From Leisingera sp. M658 (GTDB lineage Bacteria > Pseudomonadota > Alphaproteobacteria > Rhodobacterales > Rhodobacteraceae): a DNA stretch of 64,000 nucleotides. Of the stretch, positions 43,939-51,918 are shown piece after piece. Numbering within the stretch: position 1 is the first letter of the stretch; each line of letters starts with the position of its first letter. The stretch is from assembly GCF_025144145.1 (NCBI RefSeq), contig NZ_CP083546.1, positions 2,310,501 through 2,374,500 on the forward strand. The letters are read 5' to 3'. The notes under the pieces were generated by a model, which was not told where the DNA came from, made no database searches, and was given only the letters and a program-made list of their open reading frames with translations. A program made the position numbers and the translations under genes.

Positions 43939-45738
43939 TTACTCCGCTGCCAGCCCTTCGGTGAACTGCAGCTTGGCCAGGCGCGCATACAGCCCGCCTT
44001 GCGCCACCAGCTCATCATGGGTGCCGGTGGCCACAATCCGGCCCTGATCCATCACCACAATCCGGTCGGCCTTCTTCACCGTTGCCAGACGGTGCGCCAC
44101 AATCAGTGTGGTGCGGCCTTGGCTCAGCTCGTCCACCGCGGCCTGCACAAGACGCTCGCTTTCGGCATCCAGCGCCGAGGTCGCCTCGTCCAGCAGCAGT
44201 ACCGGCGCATCGCGCAGAATGGCACGGGCAATGGCAATCCGCTGTTTCTGGCCGCCCGACAGCATCACCCCGCGCTCGCCGACGAAGCTATCATAGCCTT
44301 CGGGCAGTTTCGAGATGAAGTCATGCGCGGCGGCGGCTTGGGCTGCAGCTTCGACCTCGGCATCCGAGGCTTCTGGCCGGCCGAACCGGATGTTCTCGCG
44401 GGCGGAGGCAGCAAAGATCACCGGATCCTGCGGCACCAGCGCGATGTGACGGCGGAATTCATCCCGCTGCAGCGCTGTCAGCGCTACACCATCCAGTTTC
44501 ACCGCACCCTGGTTCGGGTCATAAAACCGCTGCAACAACTGAATGATGGTGGTCTTGCCCGCGCCGGACGGTCCGACAAATGCAACAGTCTCGCCCGGCT
44601 TTACCGCCAGCGACACCGCGTCCAGCGCCGAGACATCGGGGCGCGACGGATAGCGGAACGACACATTGTCGAACTGGATTTCGCCCTTGACCGGCGCGGG
44701 CAGCACCTGCGCCGCAGCCGGATCCAGCACGGTATCCTTGGCGTTCAACAGCTCAACCAACCGCTCGGTTGCGCCGGCAGCGCGCTGCAGCTCGCTCCAG
44801 ATTTCCGACAGCGCTGCCACCGAGCCAGCCACCAGCACAGCATAGATCACAAACTGGATCAGGGAACCCTCTGACATGACACCTGCGCGCACATCATTGG
44901 CGCCCATCCACAGCACGCCGACAACACCAGAGAACACCAGAAAAATCACGATTACTGTCAGATAAGCACGCGTCTGGATCCGACGGCAGGAAACAGTATA
45001 GGCGGTCTCGGTCATCTCGCCGAATTTCAGGCGGCTGGCGGCCTCATGGGTAAAGGCCTGCACGGTCTGCACCGCCCCCAGCGCCTCACCCGCATTGCCT
45101 GAGGAGGCCGCGATCCAGTCCTGATTTTCCTTGCTGATCGCGCGCAGACGGCGGCCTAGCACCAGAATCGGGACAATAACGGCCGGCACAATCAGCAGCA
45201 CCATCATCGTCAGCTTGGCCGAGGTCAGCAGCATCAGCACCATGCCGCCCAGGAAAATCAGCAGATTGCGCAACGCGATCGACACCGAGGACCCCAGCAC
45301 CGACTGGATCAGCGTTGTATCAGTGGTGATCCGGCTCAGCACTTCGCCGGTCATGACCCGTTCATAAAACTCCGGACTCATGCCGATCACCCGGTCGAAC
45401 ACCGCCTTGCGGATATCGGCCACCACCCGTTCCCCCAGCCGGGTCACCAGCGCATAGCGCACACCGGTGCCAGCCGCGAGCAGCGCAGCAATTCCCAGCG
45501 CCGCGCCAAAATAGAGGTTCAGCAATTCGGAATCCGAGACCCGGAAATTATCCACCACCCGGCGCACTGCCAAAGGCAGCGTCAGCGACAGCCCTGCGGT
45601 CATCACCAGCGCGCAGGTCGCAGCAAGCATCAGCAGACGGTATGGCCGCATATACGGCCACAGCGCCGACAGTACGCCAATTTTACGGGAGCCTTCGCGC
45701 TCCTGTTCCGCATTCGGGGCCGCTTGTCTCCGCGCCAT
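43939..45738 (-). CDS. ABC exporter, fused membrane and ATPase domains (MsbA/ABCB type)
   Basis: A 599-residue half-transporter: six membrane helices (about 35-310) followed by an ATPase with Walker A GPSGAGKTT, signature LSGGQKQR and Walker B LLLDEATSAL. It exports lipids, peptides or drugs as a homodimer. The ATG at 45738 is chosen (RBS AAGGAT); a longer start at 45786 is out of keeping with the family's N-terminus. Transport substrate unknown. Confidence 0.92.
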   Translation of the reverse strand: MARRQAAPNAEQEREGSRKIGVLSALWPYMRPYRLLMLAATCALVMTAGLSLTLPLAVRRVVDNFRVSDSELLNLYFGAALGIAALLAAGTGVRYALVTRLGERVVADIRKAVFDRVIGMSPEFYERVMTGEVLSRITTDTTLIQSVLGSSVSIALRNLLIFLGGMVLMLLTSAKLTMMVLLIVPAVIVPILVLGRRLRAISKENQDWIAASSGNAGEALGAVQTVQAFTHEAASRLKFGEMTETAYTVSCRRIQTRAYLTVIVIFLVFSGVVGVLWMGANDVRAGVMSEGSLIQFVIYAVLVAGSVAALSEIWSELQRAAGATERLVELLNAKDTVLDPAAAQVLPAPVKGEIQFDNVSFRYPSRPDVSALDAVSLAVKPGETVAFVGPSGAGKTTIIQLLQRFYDPNQGAVKLDGVALTALQRDEFRRHIALVPQDPVIFAASARENIRFGRPEASDAEVEAAAQAAAAHDFISKLPEGYDSFVGERGVMLSGGQKQRIAIARAILRDAPVLLLDEATSALDAESERLVQAAVDELSQGRTTLIVAHRLATVKKADRIVVMDQGRIVATGTHDELVAQGGLYARLAKLQFTEGLAAE

Positions 45739-45905
45739 ACCGGATCCTTCTGCACTTTGGGCTGGCGGGTATGAAACCCCGCGCATTCGCCAAGGTTCAT
45801 GGCCCTGCAGGCTCCGCGCGTCAAGCGCTGAGCCGTTTCAAAAAGCACATGAAAGCGCGAACGTCCCGCGTCACGGTGTAACAGAATGGCAGCCGGGGGA
45901 AGATC

Positions 45906-45979
45906 TGGAGCGGGTAGCGGGAATCGAACCCGCACCTTAAGCTTGGAAGGCTCTTATGATACCATTTCACCATACCCGC
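45906..45979 (-). tRNA. tRNA-Gly(TCC)
   Basis: The minus strand gives a full cloverleaf: acceptor GCGGGTA paired with TACCCGC, D-arm, anticodon loop CTTCCAA (TCC, glycine), T-arm GCGGG-TTCGATT-CCCGC, discriminator T and encoded CCA (45906-45908). 74 nt. Confidence 0.96.
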
Positions 45980-46152
45980 TCAGAGTGTTTGCTGATTTAG
46001 GTGAAGCGCCCGGGAAGGTCAACCTCCTTGGTTTCGTTTCTCGACGCGCCGCAGAAAAAATCCATCCAAGACTTGCAGAGTTCCCGGCAAGCCCCCCAAA
46101 TATAGGAACAATCCTGCCAGCTTCCGCAATTTCAACGATCCGGACCTCCGCC

Positions 46153-46866
46153 TTGAGAAAGATCACGCGCACCGCCGTTATAACCGCCCATGGCCAGCCT
46201 TCCGACCCTGCTCCGGCAGAGGCCGCCCTGGCCGGTCTTGCGGCAGAAGTTGCGACGCATCTGCCGGACTGGGATGTGCGCTCCGCCACCCTCGCCACGC
46301 CTGGGCGGCTGGAGCGCGAAATTGCCGAGAACGCCGTGGTCTATCCGTTTTTTATGTCGCAGGGATGGTTCACGGCCAAGGTTCTGCCGGACCGCCTTAA
46401 GGGCCGCAGCTACCGCATGGCACCGCCTTTCGGTCTGGATGCCGCCCTTCCCGCCCTCGCGGCCCAGGCCGTCCGCCAGACTGTCACAGACCAAAGCTGG
46501 CCGCTGGCAGAAACGCATCTTCTGCTTGCCGCGCACGGCTCTGCCCGCGGCCCCAAAGCGGCAGAGGCCGCAGACCATTTTGCCGCCCACCTGCGCCCCT
46601 TGCTGCCTGGCTGCACACTCTCGCCCGGCTATGTGGAACAATCCCCGCGGATTGAAACCGCCGCAACCGCATTATCTGTTCGCTCCATTTGCCTGCCTTT
46701 CTTTGCCCAGGCCGGCGATCATGTGAAACAGGACATCCCCCAAGCGCTCGAGGCTGCGGGGTTCAAGGGAATTCTGCTGCCCGTCGCTGGCGCGCTGCCC
46801 GGTATTCCAGCCCTGATCGCCGAAGCCATCCGCGCGGTTGCACCCGACCAAAGTGCGGGCAGCTGA
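46153..46866 (+). CDS. CbiX/sirohydrochlorin-chelatase-like protein
   Basis: A 237-residue protein with two CbiX-like halves. Both catalytic-type histidines are present in ITAHGQ (N-terminal) and AAHGSARG (middle), the pattern of CbiX and SirB proteins that insert cobalt or iron into sirohydrochlorin. The gene starts with a TTG at 46153; earlier in-frame sequence covers a tRNA gene and cannot be coding. It lies between two tRNA genes. The metal and precise role are not determined; many such proteins are of unknown function. Confidence 0.75.
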   Translation: MRKITRTAVITAHGQPSDPAPAEAALAGLAAEVATHLPDWDVRSATLATPGRLEREIAENAVVYPFFMSQGWFTAKVLPDRLKGRSYRMAPPFGLDAALPALAAQAVRQTVTDQSWPLAETHLLLAAHGSARGPKAAEAADHFAAHLRPLLPGCTLSPGYVEQSPRIETAATALSVRSICLPFFAQAGDHVKQDIPQALEAAGFKGILLPVAGALPGIPALIAEAIRAVAPDQSAGS

Positions 46867-46971
46867 GATTTTTCCTAGCCGGAAAGAAAAGCAGTTTTTG
46901 GCCCGGACAGAGGCAATACACCTCTTGCACAGGCTGCAAGCATGTGATTAATCACGCCCTACACCACGGCT

Positions 46972-47045
46972 GGCGAGTTGGCGGAGTGGTTACGCAGCGG
47001 ATTGCAAATCCGTGTACACCGGTTCGATTCCGGTACTCGCCTCCA
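46972..47045 (+). tRNA. tRNA-Cys(GCA), probable island attachment site
   Basis: Complete cloverleaf: acceptor GGCGAGT with ACTCGCC, anticodon GCA in ATTGCAAAT, T-arm around GGTTCGATTCC, encoded CCA at 47043-47045; 74 nt. An integrase gene begins 62 bp after its 3' end, pointing back at it, so the 3' end is the likely attB site of the island that follows. Confidence 0.96.
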
Positions 47046-47107
47046 TTTAAAAACAATCACTTAGATCACTCCTTGCCGTGTTTGAGGCCCCGCGTTTACA
47101 GGGGCGT

Positions 47108-48184
47108 TTACATTTTTGTGTCTTGAGACAGTGATTTTGCCCGATTGAGCTTGCGCAAAACCGCATCGCTTTCGTCCGGGCTAACCTGCGCATAGTGCTC
47201 GATAACCTGCGCCGCGTAGCGAACCGACCACCCCATCAGCACCGCAATCTGGCGCAAAGACAGATCGGCATTCAGCAATCTTGTCGCCGCCGTCCCGCGC
47301 GTATCAGACAAAGTCTTCTCTCTACCGTCGATCCAAGGGGGGATCTGAGCTTCGCGCCGCCACTTGGTGATCTGGTTCGATGCCCAACGGGCCGTCAAAG
47401 GCCTGCCAAGCTCTGACACCAGCAGCACCTCTTGGCCTTCCGGCGTCTCTGCGATCAATTTCTCAAGTGCCGATGTGGCCGGGATATATGCGATCTGGCC
47501 GCGCTTACTGGTCCTGAAGCGAAGGCGCTTGCCGTGCGGCGTGTCTTCGAATTGGTCCATTTTAACCTGAACCAGATCGGCCGCTCGCAAGCCGGTTTCG
47601 CATCCGGCGGTCAGGATCCTTTGAACCCACTTGGGAGCATGTTTGTTGAACTGGGCGATATCGCCGCTTGTCCAGATGATCTCTGTGCGGTTCGATTGGT
47701 AGAGCTTTTTGAGCTTGTGGCAGTGGTGCTCTTTCAGCTTTCCCTCTTCCACCGCCCAATTGAGGACGCGTGTGGCATGGGTGCCTGCCATGTCGTGTTG
47801 CTTGGGAGAATGAAGCCACTTCTTGCGCCAATTGTTGACCTCGCCTCGCGAGGCGCGCTCTTCGAACATTGCGACGGGATCTGCCCCAAATTCCTCGCGA
47901 AACAGTTCCAGCCACTTGCGGATATCAGCCTTTGAACGCTCAGCCTTGGGCAAGGACGCACTGGACAAAAAATCGTCGACCAAGTGAGTCGTCAGATATT
48001 CAGCCGGGCTCACGGGGGTGCCGCATTGTGAAAACGCATGGAAGAAATCGGGTTCTTTGGGGTTTGGGTCCGTCCCTTCCCAAAATTTTGGGCCACCCCG
48101 CCAAGCATAGAAATGGTAGCGTACACCGGACACAACCTTGCGCCGGACACGGTGGACGCCCTTGGGAAGGTTACTTCTGGGCAC
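47108..48184 (-). CDS. Tyrosine-family integrase
   Basis: A 358-residue integrase. The C-terminal catalytic domain shows the box I arginine in CETGLRAADLV, the lysine in TSKRGQIAY, box II arginine in SDTRGTAATR, the tryptophan of LMGWS and the nucleophile tyrosine in IEHYAQVS. The first histidine of box II (normally H-x-x-R) is a serine. I start it at GTG 48184, behind GGAGAG, because this gives PRSNLPKGVHRVRR as N-terminus and overlaps the upstream gene by only 14 bp; longer starts overlap it heavily. It lies next to tRNA-Cys, its likely target. Confidence 0.88.
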   Translation of the reverse strand: MPRSNLPKGVHRVRRKVVSGVRYHFYAWRGGPKFWEGTDPNPKEPDFFHAFSQCGTPVSPAEYLTTHLVDDFLSSASLPKAERSKADIRKWLELFREEFGADPVAMFEERASRGEVNNWRKKWLHSPKQHDMAGTHATRVLNWAVEEGKLKEHHCHKLKKLYQSNRTEIIWTSGDIAQFNKHAPKWVQRILTAGCETGLRAADLVQVKMDQFEDTPHGKRLRFRTSKRGQIAYIPATSALEKLIAETPEGQEVLLVSELGRPLTARWASNQITKWRREAQIPPWIDGREKTLSDTRGTAATRLLNADLSLRQIAVLMGWSVRYAAQVIEHYAQVSPDESDAVLRKLNRAKSLSQDTKM

Positions 48185-48428
48185 GGCGCGCTCTCCGCTG
48201 TGCAACGAGACTCGGTTGGGAAGTAGCTTCGCGTTCTGCCGCGCTGATGCCTTGAACAGCATCCAATCGCGCGCGAATGAGCTTCGGGTCATACCACCCG
48301 CGCCGCCCTGGTACCGGAGCGATACCCGTCCTACGGCAGAAGTCATAGAAGGACGCGCTCGGCTCAGTGTAGCCGAAGAGAAGCGCGAGCTCAGGGGTGG
48401 GAATCAGCTGAATATGGCTTGGGCTCAT
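48171..48428 (-). CDS. Small DNA-binding (excisionase-like) protein
   Basis: An 85-residue basic protein starting MSPSHIQLIPTPELALLFGY. The middle (EPSASFYDFCRRTGIAPVPG) and RRGWYDPKLIRARLD resemble a MerR/excisionase-type winged helix that helps integrases excise. It overlaps the integrase start and is transcribed with it. The assignment is by pattern and place; the protein could also be a regulator. Confidence 0.65.
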   Translation of the reverse strand: MSPSHIQLIPTPELALLFGYTEPSASFYDFCRRTGIAPVPGRRGWYDPKLIRARLDAVQGISAAEREATSQPSLVAQRRARRAQK

Positions 48429-48561
48429 TTTTCAGCCCTCTCGTGACGCCGAATTCGTTGGCCAGATCTTCGATCTGCACCCCCTCGGCACGCTTGCGCA
48501 CGATGGCGAGACGCTGGTTTTGCGTAAGTCGCTTGTGCCGTGGTGCGCGCGGTCGGCCCAT
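48391..48561 (-). CDS. Small Hin-like helix-turn-helix protein
   Basis: A 56-residue protein: MGRPRAPRHKRLTQNQRLAI followed by a helix-turn-helix (RKRAEGVQIEDLANEFGVTR). This is like the C-terminal DNA-binding part of Hin-type invertases and IS regulators, without the catalytic domain. The stop lies inside the next gene (38-bp overlap). It is too short for high confidence but the helix-turn-helix is clear. Confidence 0.6.
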   Translation of the reverse strand: MGRPRAPRHKRLTQNQRLAIVRKRAEGVQIEDLANEFGVTRGLKNEPKPYSADSHP

Positions 48562-48765
48562 GTGAAGTAATCACCCCTATTTCTTGCCAGCATCATACAG
48601 GCAGCCCAGTTATGGCACTTCGCCATAATTGATTCAATATTATAATATTGCATCAACTGCCTGTATTCCGTTTGGAGCAGCCGTAGGCTGCGACAGCCAG
48701 ATACTTGCGCGGACACAGACCGGCGCTACACTGACGGCATTGTTTTTTGTTTTTTGAGGTTCGAA

Positions 48766-49287
48766 ATGGGGCGCGGCGGTTATTCAGGTGGCAGCACAAT
48801 TATTTACCCAGGGGGGCGTGGCTGGTCTTATGACCCGCTATCTTCGATGCCTGGAACCAAAGGCAAGAAGAGCAAAAAGAAGGCGAAAGCCAAGAAACCC
48901 AAAACCAAGCCAACAAGCGAAAACTTTCTCGAGTATTTTTCCCTTTCGTGTGCCTGCTGTAAAATTCTGGGATTGGATTGGCCTGGTATCGGCGACGACG
49001 AGCGTCGAGCCCCACTTTTGGACGCAAAGACCAAGGGCTACCACAAGCCTTTTCGTGACAAAGTTGGACGTCAAAGAAAGAAAGCAAATCGGATTCTTTT
49101 GTCCTATGCGGCTCAATGTGCAGCCTCGGACAAAAAAGGCGAAGAGCGACCCAATGTCCCAAAATCGATCAGGTTCGCGGCAGAGGTTAAAGGGTTTTCG
49201 TCGCGACTTGAGGGAAAAATCAAAGAGCGAAAGAACCCTCCGCATGATCCGGCCGATATCGACAGTTCGACCCAAACCGCGAAGTGA
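48766..49287 (+). CDS. Hypothetical basic protein
   Basis: A 173-residue protein starting MGRGGYSGGSTIIYPGGRGW, with a Lys-rich central stretch and a C-terminal half rich in Lys, Ser and Asp. GAGG lies 7 nt before the ATG. No domain is recognised. It faces the other small genes of the island and overlaps the end of an antisense reading frame (49113-49334), so it may have been inserted or fused there. It could be partly non-coding. Confidence 0.5.
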   Translation: MGRGGYSGGSTIIYPGGRGWSYDPLSSMPGTKGKKSKKKAKAKKPKTKPTSENFLEYFSLSCACCKILGLDWPGIGDDERRAPLLDAKTKGYHKPFRDKVGRQRKKANRILLSYAAQCAASDKKGEERPNVPKSIRFAAEVKGFSSRLEGKIKERKNPPHDPADIDSSTQTAK

Positions 49288-49334
49288 ACGCGGTCGCCCG
49301 CGTCCACTGCTGCCTTGATCTCTTCCAAGGTCAT
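49113..49334 (-). pseudogene. Small island gene, probably truncated at its 3' end
   Basis: It starts MTLEEIKAAVDAGDRVHFAV, a beginning that I recognise from a family of small island proteins (with a typical continuing beta-rich domain). After about 20 residues the sequence changes to SISAGSCGGFFRSL, which has none of that pattern, and runs antisense through the 48766-49287 gene. The start overlaps the stop of the next upstream gene (ATGA). I read it as a family member cut by an insertion or rearrangement. Confidence 0.5.
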
Positions 49335-49534
49335 CGCAACGCCTCCTCAAGGATTGCGAGAGCCCCAAGACAATCGTCGATATAGGGCTGCTCCTCACCC
49401 TCCAGATCGTTCAGCTCCAGCCGGTTCAACACCGCGTAAAGCGTGGCGCGCGCCTCGCGGGCTGCGCTTCGCAAGCTGACGGTGTCTTCCAGTCGCGCGG
49501 CTCCAAAATCATCGCTTTGAAAATCAGGGATCAT
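49331..49534 (-). CDS. Small hypothetical island protein
   Basis: A 67-residue acidic helical protein (MIPDFQSDDFGAARLEDTVS...), GGAG before the ATG, between two other small genes of the same strand. It overlaps the ATG of the following gene by 4 bp and abuts the upstream one by one base, so it is part of a tightly packed operon. No domain recognised. Confidence 0.65.
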   Translation of the reverse strand: MIPDFQSDDFGAARLEDTVSLRSAAREARATLYAVLNRLELNDLEGEEQPYIDDCLGALAILEEALR

Positions 49535-49839
49535 TAGATTTCTCCCGCCTTGTGTTTCCAACGCGGGGCGATGTCCTTGAACGGCACGGTGAAAGGCGGC
49601 AGCGCGTCAAAGCCATTCGAGCTCTTGGCAACCTTCACCTTGACGCAATCATCCTTGACGCTGAGGATCTCGACACAGAACACGCCGCCCAAACCCGACG
49701 GAACAACGATTTCCTTGAGCTCATGCCGATGCTTCCCGCAATACACGCAGGTGCTATAAAGCCCGTCGATGATGTGACCGCCGGTCGTGCGATCACAGTC
49801 GCAGGTCCAGAATTTCGGGGGCTGATATTTGTGAGCCAT
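49534..49839 (-). CDS. Small zinc-ribbon-like island protein
   Basis: A 101-residue protein with four cysteines in two pairs (CDCDRTTGG and CVYCGKHRHEL), suggesting a zinc-binding fold, followed by a beta-rich C-terminal half. It heads a minus-strand run of small genes, with repeat A (49931-50024) just upstream. Function unknown; proteins of this size and type are common on Rhodobacteraceae islands and plasmids near ardC. Confidence 0.65.
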   Translation of the reverse strand: MAHKYQPPKFWTCDCDRTTGGHIIDGLYSTCVYCGKHRHELKEIVVPSGLGGVFCVEILSVKDDCVKVKVAKSSNGFDALPPFTVPFKDIAPRWKHKAGEI

Positions 49840-49930
49840 TTGTGGCCTCCTTTTGGGTGCTGCGGTCGGGGTTTGGCTCGTGGCTCGGGGAAACGCTCCC
49901 CCGGAGCCTTTCCGGTTTCCTCCCCACTCC

Positions 49931-50024
49931 GCCGATGGGCTGCGCACCGGCTAATCTGATCTGACCGAATACGCATGTATTCGGCGGAACAGAGTGGGTG
50001 GGGGCACAGCCCGACCCACGGCCC
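49931..50024. repeat. Repeat A, copy 1
   Basis: 94-bp segment matched by 51437-51529 with few changes. It contains the palindrome CCGAATAC-N4-GTATTCGG (49965-49984) and lies 92 bp upstream of the 49839 gene. It can also be read as the start of a short protein (see finding on repeats). Confidence 0.8.
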
Positions 50025-50150
50025 AGGAGCGGCCAGTCAATGGGTCAAAGCCGCAACTGGTGCGGCCCGCAGCGCACCCCGCGCGAGGACACGGGTTGCA
50101 GGCTTTGACGACGCGCCTGCGCGGCGCTTGCCCATTGACGGGACACGACT

Positions 50151-50169
50151 GGGATGTTGGGCGGACCAA
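50151..50169. repeat. Repeat B, copy 1
   Basis: GGGATGTTGGGCGGACCAA, identical at 51680-51698. It lies 127 bp after repeat A; the pair A plus B frames a variable middle. Confidence 0.75.
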
Positions 50170-50330
50170 TCAAGTTGAAAGAAGCCTGAAGGAGGTGAGC
50201 GGGCTGAAAGCCGGTCGATCCTCCGCACAGCCCGTTTCTCAGAGCGGCCCGTGCGAAGCAGCACGGGTCACAATTTCTCATTTCATCCCCCGAGGCCTGC
50301 GCCCCGCCACATGAGGCGGGGCGCAGGTGC

Positions 50331-50510
50331 TCAAAGCTCAACACCGGGCTTCAAGTTGCCGTCCGGGTCCAGCCACGAACGGGCCTCGGCGCAATCCAAG
50401 CAAATGCACGAACAACTGCCCTTCACGATGACCGGTGCCAGAAAAATCACCGGGTTTGACGCGCCGCATTTGCGGCACGTCATCGGGGGTAGGATTGCGG
50501 GGCCGCTCAT
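50331..50510 (-). CDS. Small zinc-finger protein
   Basis: A 59-residue protein starting MSGPAILPPMTCRKCG. Cysteines pair as CRKCG and CSCICLDC, a zinc-ribbon layout. The ATG overlaps the stop of the ardC gene (4 bp), so it is made with it. Too short for a function. Confidence 0.6.
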   Translation of the reverse strand: MSGPAILPPMTCRKCGASNPVIFLAPVIVKGSCSCICLDCAEARSWLDPDGNLKPGVEL

Positions 50511-51385
50511 GCTGCGGCCGCTTTCGATTGACCTGCGGCTGCTAGGACAAAATCGGCTGCCTTTTGCGCCTCGGACGCCGCGCGAAAAATCGCCCGTTTG
50601 TCTCCTTTGAGCGCTTTCAACCACCCTTCGACATAGGCGGCGCTTTGGTCGAATTCCGGCGCGACACCAATCTGAGCACCAAGGAAACAAGCGCCGATTT
50701 CCGCCACCAGCTCTTCAAAGGCATAGGCCTCACGGTTCGCAAATTTCTTGATCCGCTCAAGCCGCTTTTCACTACCTGTCCAGTGGATCACCTCATGGGC
50801 CAAGGTCCCATAATAGCCTGCCGCATAGTGAAACGTGGCAATTGGCGGCATGTGGATGTGGTCTTTGGCGGGGCTGTAGTAGGCGCGCGGGTCATCGCTG
50901 GTGAGAATCTCTGCCCCCGTCCGGCCGAAAAACGCCTCAAGCTCTAGGTCTTCCGCCGTCCCAAGGTCGCGCGGAGCCTCGGGCCGGACGTAGTACTCCT
51001 CCGGCAAACCTTCGATCTGATCCGCATTGAACACGCGGTATGCGCTCGCATAGGGCAGTTCTTCCTCAATGCCCAATTCGTTCTCTCGGGTGAACGTCCC
51101 GTATTTGACCACGGTCGAAGAAGTCTCTCCTTTGCGGACCTGACCGCCAAGCTCCTGCGCCTGTTTGTAGGTCATCCAGCGGCTGGACACATGGCCTTGC
51201 TTGGCCGCCATGACCCAGAGCATCAGGATATTAATCCCGCGATACTCCTCGCCGTTGTGCCGTGTCGGCAGGGCAATGCCGGACGCACTCCCGGTCCACG
51301 GCTTGCGCCATGGCGGTGTGCCCGCCTCGATCTCTGCAATAATGGTGTCGGTGACATGGGCATAAACATCAAACTTCGGTGCCAT
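50507..51385 (-). CDS. ArdC-type antirestriction protein / zinc-like peptidase
   Basis: A 292-residue protein of the DUF1738/ArdC group: the N-terminal part (FDVYAHVTDTIIAEIEAGTPPWRKPW) binds ssDNA in ArdC, and the C-terminal domain has HEVIHWTG, a zincin-type HExxH. Plasmid ArdC proteins protect entering DNA from host restriction. The presence of such a gene on an island that also carries a restriction-like system is noteworthy. Start MAPKFDVYAHV at 51385; repeat A copy 2 lies 52 bp upstream. Confidence 0.88.
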   Translation of the reverse strand: MAPKFDVYAHVTDTIIAEIEAGTPPWRKPWTGSASGIALPTRHNGEEYRGINILMLWVMAAKQGHVSSRWMTYKQAQELGGQVRKGETSSTVVKYGTFTRENELGIEEELPYASAYRVFNADQIEGLPEEYYVRPEAPRDLGTAEDLELEAFFGRTGAEILTSDDPRAYYSPAKDHIHMPPIATFHYAAGYYGTLAHEVIHWTGSEKRLERIKKFANREAYAFEELVAEIGACFLGAQIGVAPEFDQSAAYVEGWLKALKGDKRAIFRAASEAQKAADFVLAAAGQSKAAAA

Positions 51386-51436
51386 TTGTGGCCTCCTCGA
51401 TCAAAGTGACGCGGGTGAGGCTTCACGCCCCCTTCC

Positions 51437-51529
51437 GCCGATGGGCTGCGCCTCGGCCACCTGATCTGACCGAATACGCATGTATTCGGCGGAACAGAGT
51501 GGGAGAGGGCAAAGCCCGACCCACGGCCC
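51437..51529. repeat. Repeat A, copy 2
   Basis: Near-identical to 49931-50024, including the palindrome at 51470-51489 (CCGAATAC-N4-GTATTCGG). 52 bp upstream of ardC. A shifted single base separates the two copies, so they are not a recent duplication. Confidence 0.8.
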
Positions 51530-51679
51530 TGAACGGGGCTGTCAATCGGCCACATTTGCGAAGAAAATGTCTGCGCCAAAATCAGACGCCAATTTGCCGC
51601 GCGAGGAATGGCTCGCCTGCGAGACAGGGGAAATTGGTGGATTATTTTGGGGATGGCCCAAGGTTGACCGCCACGGTCA

Positions 51680-51698
51680 GGGATGTTGGGCGGACCAA
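51680..51698. repeat. Repeat B, copy 2
   Basis: GGGATGTTGGGCGGACCAA, identical to 50151-50169; about 150 bp after repeat A copy 2. Confidence 0.75.
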
Positions 51699-51918
51699 AC
51701 AAAAGGAATGATGTCTGGATCGGAATGAGCGGGCCAACGGCCCGTTGAGCCCCGGTTCAGTCTATTGGGAGATGTTGCCCGCGCGCTTTAGCGTGGGCTC
51801 AAAACAAGACGAACATCAGCTTGGCGTGTCGCAACGATCTGTTGCTGCACTTCTGATCGTCATTCAGCCTTGGCGATGATCCGAGAGACAATCCGTGTAC
51901 ATAGGTTGAATTTGGGCT

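Larger units (their letters stand above)
51386..51918. other. Intergenic region before the defense block
   Basis: No firm gene. It holds repeats A2 and B2, a possible 82-codon frame spanning both (51480-51728) and, from about 51740, an AT-richer stretch that should carry the promoter for the defense genes. No perfect -35/-10 pair could be fixed by eye. Confidence 0.5.
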
